Source of the DNA: Gottfriedia acidiceleris
GTDB taxonomy: Bacteria; Bacillota; Bacilli; Bacillales; Bacillaceae_G
DNA length: 64,000 bases
Assembly (NCBI RefSeq): GCF_023115465.1
Contig: NZ_CP096034.1
Coordinates: forward strand, 2,232,001-2,296,000
Reading direction: 5' to 3'
Shown: piece after piece, positions 7,766 to 16,610 of the stretch
Position numbering within the stretch: position 1 is the first letter of the stretch
Layout: each line of letters starts with the position of its first letter
Made by a program: the position numbers and the translations under genes
The notes under the pieces: model-generated
The model's input: the letters and a program-made list of their open reading frames with translations, nothing else
The model's database searches: none
Told to the model about the DNA's origin: nothing

Positions 7766-8944
7766 TTATCTAACAAATAATCCTACAATCGTTCCTGTTA
7801 ATACTGAACCTAGCGTAGCAACTAATAATACTTTTAAACCAAATTTAGCAAAAAGCTCTGATTGTTTTTTATCAATTGCAGCAATTGCACCATATATAAT
7901 ACCAATTGATGAAAAGTTAGCAAATGATACTAAGAATGATGACACGATTGCTACAGTTTTTGTTGATAAATTAGGAATGATTTTTTGGAAATCAAGCATT
8001 GCGACAAACTCATTTGCAGCAACTTTTGTCCCCATAACTGATCCTGAGCGTACTAATTCATCTGTTGGGATACCCATGATGAAAGCAACAGGTGCAAAAA
8101 CATATCCTAAAATTTCAGTAAATGTCATTCCGATAATTGAATTGAATACGAAATTAATCATTGCAAGTAAACCAATATAGGTTATTAACATTGCACCTAC
8201 AATTAAAGCAACTTTACCTCCATCAAGAGCACCGTTACCGATGGCTTCAAATAATGACTTTTCTTTAATCATTTCTTTGACATTAATATCTTCATCTTGT
8301 TCTGATGTAACAGGACATGCCATTGAAGAAAGAATTAAACCAGAGAACACGTTGATTGGTAGTGCAACTAGTACATATTCAGGGGGAATCATTTGCATAT
8401 ATGCACCTAAGATCGAACATGATACCGCTACTAACGAAGAAGTAACGACAACAAATAATCGGTTAGGTGTTAGTTTATGTAATTCAGTTTTAACAGAAAG
8501 AATTGCTGTTGTATCACCGAATACCATACTATTTACAGCAACGAAAGACTCAATCTTTGGTAAGCCTGTAATTTTTGCAACTGCACCACCGATATATTTA
8601 ATTGCTAACGGTAGTATTCTTGTGTAAGTCAAAATTGATAATAATGAAGATACGAAAATGATCATCATTAAAACATTAATCCAGAAATAACCCTTTGTCG
8701 ATAAATCACCGAATACAAATGAAATACCTTCGTTACCAAATGATAAAACTTTATTAAAGAAAGAGACGATTTTTTGTAAAACTGTTCTTCCAATTGAGGT
8801 TTTTAGCATAAACCAAGCTAAAATCAATTGGACCACTAACATAATTGCAACAGCTTTATAGTTAATGTGCTTTTTATCATTAGACATTAGCCAACTAATA
8901 ATAAGTATCAAGATAATGCCAATGATTGCAATAATATATGACAT
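7766..8944 (-). CDS. concentrative nucleoside transporter (CNT/NupC family)
   Basis: A 392-residue polytopic protein, the usual CNT length. N-terminal helices (YIIAIIGIILILIISWLMS) precede the conserved core: GLPKIESFVAVNSMVFGDTT, a Gly-rich gate, GALDGGKVALIVGAML, and the C-terminal GVPxDE-like MGIPTDELV and SSFLVSFANFSSIGI. The last carries the Ser/Asn-Phe residues that contact nucleoside and ion in this family. It couples nucleoside import to a cation gradient. B. subtilis has NupC and NupG paralogues, and I cannot assign which one this matches. GGAGG precedes the start on the minus strand. A XapX gene lies 100 bp upstream on the same strand. Confidence 0.9.
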   Translation of the reverse strand: MSYIIAIIGIILILIISWLMSNDKKHINYKAVAIMLVVQLILAWFMLKTSIGRTVLQKIVSFFNKVLSFGNEGISFVFGDLSTKGYFWINVLMMIIFVSSLLSILTYTRILPLAIKYIGGAVAKITGLPKIESFVAVNSMVFGDTTAILSVKTELHKLTPNRLFVVVTSSLVAVSCSILGAYMQMIPPEYVLVALPINVFSGLILSSMACPVTSEQDEDINVKEMIKEKSLFEAIGNGALDGGKVALIVGAMLITYIGLLAMINFVFNSIIGMTFTEILGYVFAPVAFIMGIPTDELVRSGSVMGTKVAANEFVAMLDFQKIIPNLSTKTVAIVSSFLVSFANFSSIGIIYGAIAAIDKKQSELFAKFGLKVLLVATLGSVLTGTIVGLFVR

Positions 8945-9044
8945 TTATTTTCCTCCAAACTACAAAATCGTAGAATAATTTCTAATTTGCAATCTTATTG
9001 TTTCCAATCAATATAAAAATATCATTAAATAAAGTAAGGTTTTT

Positions 9045-9200
9045 TTATATAAATAGTTGAACCAATTTCATGCCACCCCACACACCTATAATCCCACAGA
9101 TTGCTGAAAATACAGGTGGTGCCGGAATTGGTAATTTAATGAGAGTAAATACAACTCCAACAATTAAACCTGCGATTAAGCTCATAATTATTTCATGCAT
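9045..9200 (-). CDS. XapX (DUF1427) domain small membrane protein
   Basis: A 51-residue protein from ATG 9200, chosen over the longer frame because AAGGAG sits 9 nt upstream on the minus strand. It consists of two short helices joined by KLPIPAPPVFSAICGIIG, the hallmark of the XapX family (MSLIAGLIVGVVFTLIKLP...). The function is unknown. It lies directly upstream of the nucleoside transporter on the same strand with no terminator between, so the two may be co-transcribed. Confidence 0.85.
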   Translation of the reverse strand: MHEIIMSLIAGLIVGVVFTLIKLPIPAPPVFSAICGIIGVWGGMKLVQLFI

Positions 9201-9447
9201 ATTTACTAACTCCTTTTTGTTCAACACTTTTTACGATTGATCAAAATTACTAAACGCCAATCTTCTCCGTTAATAGGGTATTATCCCCAAAAATCATAGC
9301 TAATACAAATTACTCCACTAAAGAAAACTTTTTTTGTAAATCAAATAGTTGATAGGTAAAAAGAATGTTATTAAAGAATATATTTGTAAAGTAATTCTAA
9401 ACTTGATCACTTAGAATAAATATTTTCAAGTTGAAAGGGGCTTATGA

Positions 9448-10062
9448 ATGAAACATTCGCTGTTGCAAGAAATTCATGATTTTACTTTATTTGGTGAACA
9501 TGCAGATCATTTTGAATACTTAGCAAGCGGAAAAGATGGAGATGTTTACACTAGAGACAATTATGTAATAAAAGTATTTAAGGAAGATGGGAAAAGTCGA
9601 GATGATGGAATGAAACTTCACCTTCTTGAACGAAGTATTTACTATCCAAAAGTCCATGCATTTACGCATGATTTTATGGTAAGTGATCGAATATATGGTG
9701 AAACTTTTTATCAATTAGATGGACATAGTAAAAATTTACGTAAACAATTTGAAACAGAGATTAATCAAGCGATCTTTGATGCTCAATATGCAGGCTTAAA
9801 TGCGTTCGACTTACATAATCATAATTTAATGTTATCAAATGATGGAGAGGTTCGAATTGTAGACGTCGGGCGATTTTCTCTTGAAGAAGAAACGCTCCAA
9901 CTAGGCTTTTTTAAATCTTTATTTGGAAGTTCCCATCGACGTCACAAAAAACAGAAAAGACGTCATGATCACTCATCTTCAAGGCATCATTACAGACACT
10001 CTTCATCGTCGAGACGCCATCATCGTAGACATTCGAGCTCATATAGCTCATACTCTTCCTAA
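9448..10062 (+). CDS. protein kinase-like protein with a His/Arg/Ser-rich tail
   Basis: A 204-residue protein, ATG 9448, with AAAGGGG upstream. Residues about 1-160 resemble a minimal RIO/Bud32-like kinase fold: a Gly-rich loop with lysine (ASGKDGDVYTRDNYVIKVFK), a catalytic-loop-like NAFDLHNHNLML and a metal-binding VDVGRF in place of DFG. The domain is much shorter than a canonical Ser/Thr kinase, like several small Bacillus kinase-like proteins. From about residue 165 the chain becomes a low-complexity tail of His, Arg, Lys and Ser (SSHRRHKKQKRRHDHSSS...) ending SSSYSSYSS. The tail could bind metal, nucleic acid or the spore surface. No membrane segment. Single-gene unit. Confidence 0.75.
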   Translation: MKHSLLQEIHDFTLFGEHADHFEYLASGKDGDVYTRDNYVIKVFKEDGKSRDDGMKLHLLERSIYYPKVHAFTHDFMVSDRIYGETFYQLDGHSKNLRKQFETEINQAIFDAQYAGLNAFDLHNHNLMLSNDGEVRIVDVGRFSLEEETLQLGFFKSLFGSSHRRHKKQKRRHDHSSSRHHYRHSSSSRRHHRRHSSSYSSYSS

Positions 10063-10066
10063 AAAT

Positions 10067-10100
10067 AAATCCAACTTACTACGTTAAGGTGGATTTTTTT
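10067..10100 (+). terminator. intrinsic terminator of the kinase-like gene
   Basis: AAATCCAACTTA (10067-10078) pairs with TAAGGTGGATTT (10085-10096) with one mismatch, followed by a seven-T run. Confidence 0.8.
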
Positions 10101-10170
10101 GTCAATTGCATAAGTTATAATAGAATGGAAAAACTAACCAATATTGTTAAACATAATATTGGAGGGCAAA

Positions 10171-10692
10171 ATGTATAAATCAATCGTATCGTTTATGCTT
10201 TTAATATTTCTTGGTTTTTCCTTCGATCATTTTATGGTAGCAAAGGCTAGTGTATATACGAAAGAAATGTTAAAAAAAGAAATTGAGAATTACGGAGAAA
10301 AAGCAACTAACAAAATCCCGGCATCCTATAGTAAAGAAGATGCGCTAAAAAATGGAGATATATTAATAATAGGAAGAACTACTAATCATAATGAACGGAT
10401 TCAAAAATTTATTAATAATGTAAAAAATAAGAAGCCTGACTTTATTCGATTTGTTGAATTTACTTCAAAAGGTGATCCAGTAATTACAGAATATCAATAT
10501 AATGGAAAATTAATTTATTATCGATTCGATAGTTCAAGGGATCGAACAGACCGATATCGAAAAGGTACATTTGCGATGAGTAAATTTGTTACAGGACCAA
10601 AAGTATTAGAAGACTATTGCCAAAAGCTAGTCGTAAATTCAAATACGTCATATTTAACAAATTGTTATCATTTTGATAAGGTGGAATTTTAA
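10171..10692 (+). CDS. DUF4362 secreted/anchored protein
   Basis: A 173-residue protein from ATG 10171, selected because GGAGG lies 7 nt upstream. TTG 10144 has none. The N-terminus is a signal-type hydrophobic stretch (IVSFMLLIFLGFSFDHFMVAKAS) with no clear lipobox Cys. The mature part matches the DUF4362 pattern: DALKNGDILI, NHNERIQKFINNV, RFVEFTSKGDPVITEYQYNGKLIYYRFDSS, then a C-terminal segment with two Cys (YCQKL...LTNCYHF). DUF4362 proteins are exported proteins of unknown function in Bacillus. It stands alone between two terminators. Confidence 0.8.
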   Translation: MYKSIVSFMLLIFLGFSFDHFMVAKASVYTKEMLKKEIENYGEKATNKIPASYSKEDALKNGDILIIGRTTNHNERIQKFINNVKNKKPDFIRFVEFTSKGDPVITEYQYNGKLIYYRFDSSRDRTDRYRKGTFAMSKFVTGPKVLEDYCQKLVVNSNTSYLTNCYHFDKVEF

Positions 10693-10701
10693 TTATTTAA
10701 G

Positions 10702-10730
10702 AACGTCGGTTAATAAATCGGCGTTTTTTG
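10702..10730 (+). terminator. intrinsic terminator of the DUF4362 gene
   Basis: AACGTCG (10702-10708) pairs with CGGCGTT (10719-10725), one wobble pair, followed by six T. Confidence 0.75.
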
Positions 10731-10988
10731 TATGACATGAGAGTGAATGAAATTTCACTCACCGTAAATTAATACAAAACAATCTAGAACTTTAAATTCA
10801 TAAATAAAACTTAATAAACAGTTATTCTAACTCAATAATTTCACGTACCGTAATGTATTCCTAAAATTATTTCTTTTAACGATAAGATGGACAAAAAGTT
10901 CCAAACTAAACTATAATTTCTACATATAACGAATAAAACTACTACTAAAATCTGGAAATAAAAAAGATTCACCAAAGGAGTAAATAAA

Positions 10989-11741
10989 ATGACAGAAAAT
11001 ATAGTTCAAAATGAGAAAAATGAGAAAACTGAGATCATAAAATACATACCTCCAAAAGGAGAATTTACAAAATTTTTGTCCGATGAGGATTATTTAGAAA
11101 AAGGACGATTTTGGGGTTTATTTAATAAAAATCCAAAACATGATTTTTTATTCAAAGGTCAAGACTTTCAAGTAAATGTAAAGCTTGTTGGCTATGAAAC
11201 TTATGGGGTTACAGATGAGTACCATACAATTATTATAGAATTTGAAGATGGCAATTTAACATGTATTCATCCTGCTTATTTAAAAGAAATGCAATCACCA
11301 AGTTTTAAGAAAGTATACACAGTTGGGGAAAGTGATACGAAGAGCAGTGAAGAGAAGAAAACAGAATCAGAAAAAGAAACAAAGTCGAAAGAAAGTACTT
11401 CTAAAGCTACTACAAAGAAAAAAGTAGAAAAGAAAGAGGAAGTTTCAATTACATTACCAACTGATAAATCACATTTTAGCGGCACCGTTAAAGAATTTAG
11501 TACAAAATATAATCATTTCAATGATAGCGAGGAAGAGATCGTTATTTGGGAAAATGTTGCTGTCAAAGGAGAACAGGAATTATTAATTGGAAATGCTTGG
11601 TGCTCATTGAGTAAAACCTTAAAGGCAGCTGAGTTAGAGGTAGGTAAATCTTATCAATTTGATGGAAAAGTAGTTGATAAGAAACTAAACAAAGAAGTTA
11701 AATATAAACTAAATAACCCTTCAAAAGTTGCTGGAATTTAA
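10989..11741 (+). CDS. unknown protein with two compact domains joined by a charged linker
   Basis: A 250-residue protein with AAAGGAG upstream of ATG 10989. Residues about 1-115 form one domain (FTKFLSDEDYLEKGRFW...HDFLFKGQDFQVNVKLVGYET, then IIIEFEDGNLTCIHPAYLKEMQ). Residues about 117-155 are a Lys/Glu/Ser/Thr linker. Residues about 155-250 form a beta-rich domain (ENVAVKGEQELLIGNAWCSLSKTL...GKSYQFDGKVVDKKLNKEVKY) that resembles an OB-like barrel. No signal peptide or membrane segment. I do not recognise a family. The N-domain plus OB-like C-domain might suggest nucleic-acid contact, but that is speculation. Confidence 0.7.
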   Translation: MTENIVQNEKNEKTEIIKYIPPKGEFTKFLSDEDYLEKGRFWGLFNKNPKHDFLFKGQDFQVNVKLVGYETYGVTDEYHTIIIEFEDGNLTCIHPAYLKEMQSPSFKKVYTVGESDTKSSEEKKTESEKETKSKESTSKATTKKKVEKKEEVSITLPTDKSHFSGTVKEFSTKYNHFNDSEEEIVIWENVAVKGEQELLIGNAWCSLSKTLKAAELEVGKSYQFDGKVVDKKLNKEVKYKLNNPSKVAGI

Positions 11742-12156
11742 ATCTAAAGCGAGAATATAAGTTTCAAATTAATTTAGATGTAGATTAAAAGTATTCATAA
11801 AAAGATAATCAGATCAGTTAGCTTTTTTATTTCTCTGTTAAAAAAACAAATGAAACAATTAGTGAATCATATTAATAATGCTATACCAGCCTTAATGAGC
11901 AACATTAAATTGACTAAATAAAAATCTCGTTTAATTACTATATGAATTAGTTATATATAAGATAAAAAGACTGTTTTAATTAACAGTCTTTTTAAGTTGC
12001 AATTATCTACATTTTAGTTTAACAGAGCCAAATCTTTAAAGGTCAATTTAATGAACCGCTTTTATGATTGTTAAGACTTTGAACATTTAAAAGTATCGTA
12101 ATTTTTTTAAAAGTAAAGTTAGAGCGGTTATCACCACAATGACTCAACTAATTTTG
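11742..12156. other. convergent intergenic region, 415 bp
   Basis: Contains the symmetrical terminator at 11964-11993 that can serve the + strand gene before it and the minus-strand gene after it. A 23-codon ATG frame at 11850 has no ribosome binding site and I do not call it. A weak distant inverted repeat links 12053-12059 and 12123-12129. Confidence 0.4.
11964..11993. terminator. bidirectional intrinsic terminator
   Basis: Perfect 12-bp stem AAAAAGACTGTT (11964-11975) with its complement at 11982-11993, 6-nt loop. It has an A-run on one side and a T-run on the other, so it works on both strands between convergent genes. Confidence 0.85.
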
Positions 12157-14088
12157 TTAATTTTTATAAATTCTAGCATAGGTTGGAAGGCTAAATACTT
12201 TCTTTCCGTTAACTGTACGATAAACAATTACTTTAAAGTAGTATGTTTTCCCTTTTGTCAACTTCACATTTTTAAAGCTAGTTAGACTTCCGCTTGTGTT
12301 TGTACCAACCAAACTAAATGTTCCATTCGGAGAAGTGGAACGATAAATTTGATACCCACTTGCTCCATCAATTTTTGACCAAGATAAGGTCATTGAATTA
12401 GAACTCAGTTTTTTCACCCAAAGTGTACTAGGTGTTGCTGGGATAGCTTTACCACTCGTGTTTTTTGTGAAAGAAGTATAGCTATTCGTTCCATTAATAG
12501 TTCGATATGCTCTTACTTTATAATAATAGATAGTACCAGTTGCAACAGAGTTGTTTGTAAAGGTATTCGTACTTTCATTTAACACCGTACCAACCTTACT
12601 ATAAGTCCCTGAACTAGAGGTGCTTCGGTATATTTCATAGCCACTAACTCCTGGTAAGTTGTTCCAAGTGATTTTAATCTTGTTGTACGAACTAGAAACA
12701 GCCTTTATTGTCGCATCAACTACAGTCGTGTTTGCTGTCGTACTGATATTTCCGATTTCATCTACTGTGTAAATTCCGATTACAGTTCCTGCTTTTTGAG
12801 CTGGAATCGTGATGTTATACTTTCCATTTACTGCTACAGTTTCTCCAAGTTTTTTACTTCCTACAGTCGCAGACACTTTCGTACCATTTTCGGCTGCACC
12901 TGTTAAATGCGTATCAATATGATAAACAGGGTCAACACTTGGTGTTTTATCTAGAAAATCCGCTTTAATCCGATAAGAGGAAATTGTTGTTCCAGGTAAA
13001 TCTACTCCAGGTGGTTCAATCGGAACAACGTGAACATAATACGTACCTTTATCTAGATTTAAATTGAGGTGTATCTTTTCACCTGAATTTTGCGTATAGC
13101 CGTATGAACCGTATGAACTTAAAGGCATTACCTTGCTATCATAAAGCCACATCGAAAAAAGTCCCACTGTATTATCGAGCACAACACGGACAAAACCATA
13201 TTTATTTGTCGTAATCTGATAAAAATCTCTATCATTCATATTCGTACAACTTGAAGAATAATATTGGTTTGATGTCAATGGCATGCTTGTTTCGTCTGTA
13301 TCATTTGGTTCGAAAGTAGTTTTATCTCTTGTAAATATAGATGGAAATGTTGCTTTTATTCGATAAGAAGCAATTTTATCAGCTGTATAGTACGGATCAA
13401 CATAAAGATAATACGTACCTTGTGGAACGTTCGTACTGAAATAGATCAGACCATTTGGTGATGGTTGGTGAGGGTGGTCTACGTAATTTCCCGAACTATC
13501 ATAAAGATTAAAATTAAAATTACCAACAATTTCATCAATAGCAATATATACATTCCCTGCTTTGTCTGTTGTCAATTGATAGACATCTCTATCAAGATAA
13601 TGTTCGGCAGTTGAGCTCGTATATTCTCCATTTTTAAGAATTGTACTTGTTAGCATGGTTTCGTTTGGTTCAAATGTAACCTCATTTCTACTAAACGAAG
13701 CTGCATATGTCGCTTTAATTCGATAGCTACCAATAGAAATCCCACTTAAATCGCGCGGTTCTACTTGAATGGTATAACTACCTTTTAGTAGTTTGCCTCT
13801 TAAGTTAAGAATTGGATTCGAACCACCATTATAAGTAGTTGAAATGGTCTTCCCATCACTATCAAAAAGAGTTAGATTGTATTTACCGACTGTATTATCG
13901 AGTATGATGTAATACTCTCCATCTTCATTCGTTGTAAATTCATATGTGTGTTTCGTTCCTTCTGCTATCTGTGCAGTAATCGGGTTACCATTTTGTATTG
14001 GAGTATTCGTTTCTTCTGCAAATGTGAGACCATTAAATGGAATGGTCATCATAAAAACAATTATAAAAATGCTAAATATCTTTTTCAT
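12157..14088 (-). CDS. secreted multi-domain protein: three PPC-like, one Ig-like and two FnIII domains
   Basis: A 643-residue protein, ATG 14088 with GGAGGG 6 nt upstream on the minus strand. A Sec signal peptide (about residues 1-24, ends TFAEE) is followed by three pre-peptidase-C-like beta domains (about 30-130, 140-250, 260-390). Each ends with a SYRIKA strand and has a GxYY(L/I)xVxP segment. A bacterial Ig-like domain (about 395-465) and two fibronectin type III domains (about 465-555, 560-640) follow, with repeated GVSGYEIYRSTSSSGTYSKVGT-like strands. There is no catalytic domain, sortase motif or membrane anchor. Probably an extracellular binding or matrix protein. It shares PPC and FnIII modules with the subtilase at 55526. 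Confidence 0.8.
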   Translation of the reverse strand: MKKIFSIFIIVFMMTIPFNGLTFAEETNTPIQNGNPITAQIAEGTKHTYEFTTNEDGEYYIILDNTVGKYNLTLFDSDGKTISTTYNGGSNPILNLRGKLLKGSYTIQVEPRDLSGISIGSYRIKATYAASFSRNEVTFEPNETMLTSTILKNGEYTSSTAEHYLDRDVYQLTTDKAGNVYIAIDEIVGNFNFNLYDSSGNYVDHPHQPSPNGLIYFSTNVPQGTYYLYVDPYYTADKIASYRIKATFPSIFTRDKTTFEPNDTDETSMPLTSNQYYSSSCTNMNDRDFYQITTNKYGFVRVVLDNTVGLFSMWLYDSKVMPLSSYGSYGYTQNSGEKIHLNLNLDKGTYYVHVVPIEPPGVDLPGTTISSYRIKADFLDKTPSVDPVYHIDTHLTGAAENGTKVSATVGSKKLGETVAVNGKYNITIPAQKAGTVIGIYTVDEIGNISTTANTTVVDATIKAVSSSYNKIKITWNNLPGVSGYEIYRSTSSSGTYSKVGTVLNESTNTFTNNSVATGTIYYYKVRAYRTINGTNSYTSFTKNTSGKAIPATPSTLWVKKLSSNSMTLSWSKIDGASGYQIYRSTSPNGTFSLVGTNTSGSLTSFKNVKLTKGKTYYFKVIVYRTVNGKKVFSLPTYARIYKN

Positions 14089-14610
14089 TTTTCCCTCCAG
14101 TATCCGTTTCTATTTCCACCTTTATATCCCCTACTCTTTTTACACAAACTTATTTTTATGTTCATCATCAAATCTACCATATTTTTACTAGATTCATACA
14201 CTTAAATTAATCTATTTTTTTTAAAAAATATTTATTTTCTATAAATGCTTTAAAAGTTTATCTTTAATTGGAACGTAGATATTTGTTCAATTGACTTACA
14301 TACCTTATTTTAATATCTCTTTGGACGAAGAGACGCTTCTCGATATATTTTAATTTCATACTAACACCACACCGATCCGATAGCATCTTCACTCAACTAA
14401 TTCACCAAGCTTAGGATGTACTAGGAAGGAAGAAAAAATGGTTACATGTTTTTATTCTTTTAGACAAATAATTTAATAAAACACAATACCTATAAAAAAG
14501 GTAATTAGAGTATAATCCTGAAAATTAGTATCTTAAGTCTTGTATTACTACTTTTTACTAATCATAAAAAGAAGTTTAGTATCTTAAAACACTTATTTAA
14601 GGGGGCGTAT
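14089..14610. other. divergent intergenic region, 522 bp
   Basis: Must carry the promoters of the minus-strand secreted protein and the + strand SGNH hydrolase. I could not pick consensus -35/-10 pairs with confidence. A 40-codon minus-strand ATG frame (about 14268-14390) has no convincing binding site. No other element is visible. Confidence 0.35.
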
Positions 14611-15357
14611 TTGTTGAGAAGAAGTAAAATTATTATAACGTTTCTTACTTTTGTTTTAGCAGGTTCTTTATTTTCAAATACAGCACTTGCAAAAGAGGAT
14701 AAAGTTAATACTTATGAAAAGATCGAGCTAGTTGGTCTTGGAGACTCCATAACATTTGGTTTCAATTTAGGCATTACTAATAATATACCATCAAACTATG
14801 CGTTTCCTTTTCTAATTGGTGAAAACGCAAACCTTGAAGTTCGTGATTTAGGCGTTCCAGGTTGGACGACAGCTAATCTTCTACATGCAATCAAACATGA
14901 TACCAATTTCAGACAATCAATAAAACATGCAGACTATATTAGTTTGGATATAGGAAATAATGATTTGTTACATATTTTGAAAAAAAGTAATCACTTAGAA
15001 CAACTTCCTGGAAAAATTGCTTCAATGATGCCGAAATTAACAGGAAATTTAAATGAAATAATTAAGGAAATTCGTAAACTTTGTGATGCTCCGATTGTTT
15101 TGTACAATTTTTATAATCCATTTCAAGTAAATAATCAACCGATGCATAAACTATCAAATCAATTATTATCATTTATCATTAATCCTAAAATTGCTAGCAT
15201 TGCAGGGAAATATAAAAATGTAAAAATAGCTGATGCTTTTTCTGCGTTTGATGAAAAACAAGCAACATATGTTAGAAAGGGAGATATACATCCAACAATT
15301 GATGGACAAACTGTACTAGCTAATATCGGAAGGAACGCTCTCGGAATAAAAAAATAA
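14611..15357 (+). CDS. secreted GDSL/SGNH-family hydrolase
   Basis: A 248-residue protein beginning at one of two adjacent TTG codons (14611 or 14614). GGGGG at 14601-14605 gives spacing of 5 or 8 nt, so 14614 is slightly favoured. Signal peptide at about residues 1-27 (LTFVLAGSLFSNTALAKE). SGNH blocks: the nucleophile Ser in GLGDSITFG, the Gly in DLGVPGWTTANLL, the Asn in GNNDLL, and the Asp/His pair in GDIHPTIDG. These are extracellular esterases or lipases, often acting on lipids or acetylated sugars. The substrate is unknown. It is a single gene with its own terminator. Confidence 0.88.
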   Translation: MLRRSKIIITFLTFVLAGSLFSNTALAKEDKVNTYEKIELVGLGDSITFGFNLGITNNIPSNYAFPFLIGENANLEVRDLGVPGWTTANLLHAIKHDTNFRQSIKHADYISLDIGNNDLLHILKKSNHLEQLPGKIASMMPKLTGNLNEIIKEIRKLCDAPIVLYNFYNPFQVNNQPMHKLSNQLLSFIINPKIASIAGKYKNVKIADAFSAFDEKQATYVRKGDIHPTIDGQTVLANIGRNALGIKK

Positions 15358-15407
15358 AAATTTTGTATTAAGTTTTTATTTTTCAATTTAACTTATTTAT
15401 AATTATC

Positions 15408-15440
15408 GATTAACCATAGATGGTGGTTAATCTTTTTTTT
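15408..15440 (+). terminator. intrinsic terminator of the SGNH hydrolase
   Basis: Perfect stem GATTAACCA (15408-15416) with TGGTTAATC (15424-15432), then eight T. Confidence 0.9.
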
Positions 15441-15566
15441 GTAGTCATTTCTAATATTAATTAATTTTGAATCGAGACATAACACATTCATAGTAGAACT
15501 ATATATTAATATTTACTAAAATGCCGTTAGTTTTGAATCAATGATTTTATATTTAGGAGTGATTTA

Positions 15567-16610
15567 ATGGAAAGTATCCATGAGATACTAAATGAGATTA
15601 CCTCATTTAAAGAAGGTGATGTATTAGCTACAATTATTCATGTAGAAGGCACAGCCTACCGGAAAGAAGGAACTTCCATGTTATTTAAGGGGAATGGGAA
15701 AGAGGTTGGCTTACTAAGTGCCGGTTGCCTTGAAGCAGATTTGTCATATCGAGTTCAAGAAACAAGAGTAAGAAAAACAGCTCAAACTGTTACTTATGAC
15801 ATGAGTGCTGAGGATGATTTAACATGGGGCAATGGAGCAGGGTGTAACGGGATTATTACTGTGCTTTTAGAGCCAATTGATGAAAGTTTGTTTCTTTTAC
15901 TAACTAAATTAAAAAGATACCTCTTAAATGGTACGAGTGTATCGATGATGAAAATTTTTTCGGATAATAGTAATGAAGTTGAAACATTATTCTTAGTGGA
16001 TGAAAAGACCTTTTTTGGAAATTGTAATGAACGAAAATTAGTTCAGATTAAAAGTGCTCTTAGTGAATTACATTATACGAATCAAAAAAGTGGTCTTCGA
16101 ACGATTGAACTGTTTGAAACTAATATGTATTTACATACTTTTCATCCAAAGCCTCGATTATTCGTGTTTGGAGCAGGTAAGGATGCGATTCCTTTAGTAA
16201 AACTTGCTTCTTTAGCAGGATTCTTTGTAACTATAACTGATTGGCGAGCAGAACTATGTTCTAAAGAAAACTTTCCAGACGCAGAAAAAATCCTTGTAGG
16301 CTTTCCGAGCGAAATCATACCAAGCCTTCAATTGACTGCTTCTGATTCTGCTATTATCATTACCCATCAATTCCAAAAAGACAAGGAAATATTAAATCAT
16401 ATTTTAAATAGTAATCTTAAGTATTTAGGTGTTCTTGGTGGAAAAAAACGAATCCAACGACTTTTGGAAGGTAAAAAAGGAGAGACAGAAATAAATAGTC
16501 CAGCTGGCCTGCAAATTGGGGCTGAGGGCCCAGAAGAGATTGCAATCAGTATTGTTGGTGAATTAATTCAGAGACAAAGAATCAAGAAGTTATCTAAGCA
16601 TGAAGAATAA
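15567..16610 (+). CDS. pucA: xanthine dehydrogenase accessory factor PucA (XdhC/CoxI family)
   Basis: A 347-residue protein, ATG 15567 with AGGAGTG upstream. N-terminal XdhC/CoxI domain (about 10-80: VLATIIHVEGTAYRKEGTSM, then LLSAGCLEADL, where the Cys is the conserved sulfur-handling position). C-terminal Rossmann XdhC_C domain (about 195-335: LFVFGAGKDAIPLVKLASLAGF, VTITDWR, LGVLGGKKR). It helps sulfurate and insert the molybdenum cofactor into xanthine dehydrogenase. First gene of a five-gene operon in the same order as B. subtilis pucABCDE. It overlaps pucB by 11 nt. Confidence 0.9.
   Translation: MESIHEILNEITSFKEGDVLATIIHVEGTAYRKEGTSMLFKGNGKEVGLLSAGCLEADLSYRVQETRVRKTAQTVTYDMSAEDDLTWGNGAGCNGIITVLLEPIDESLFLLLTKLKRYLLNGTSVSMMKIFSDNSNEVETLFLVDEKTFFGNCNERKLVQIKSALSELHYTNQKSGLRTIELFETNMYLHTFHPKPRLFVFGAGKDAIPLVKLASLAGFFVTITDWRAELCSKENFPDAEKILVGFPSEIIPSLQLTASDSAIIITHQFQKDKEILNHILNSNLKYLGVLGGKKRIQRLLEGKKGETEINSPAGLQIGAEGPEEIAISIVGELIQRQRIKKLSKHEE

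Noticed and set aside
8241-8627. 128-residue + strand frame inside the nucleoside transporter
   Set aside because: Antisense to a clear CNT transporter with no ribosome site.
11850-11921. 23-codon ATG frame between terminators
   Set aside because: No ribosome binding site, no recognisable family and an AT-rich context. Not reported as a gene.
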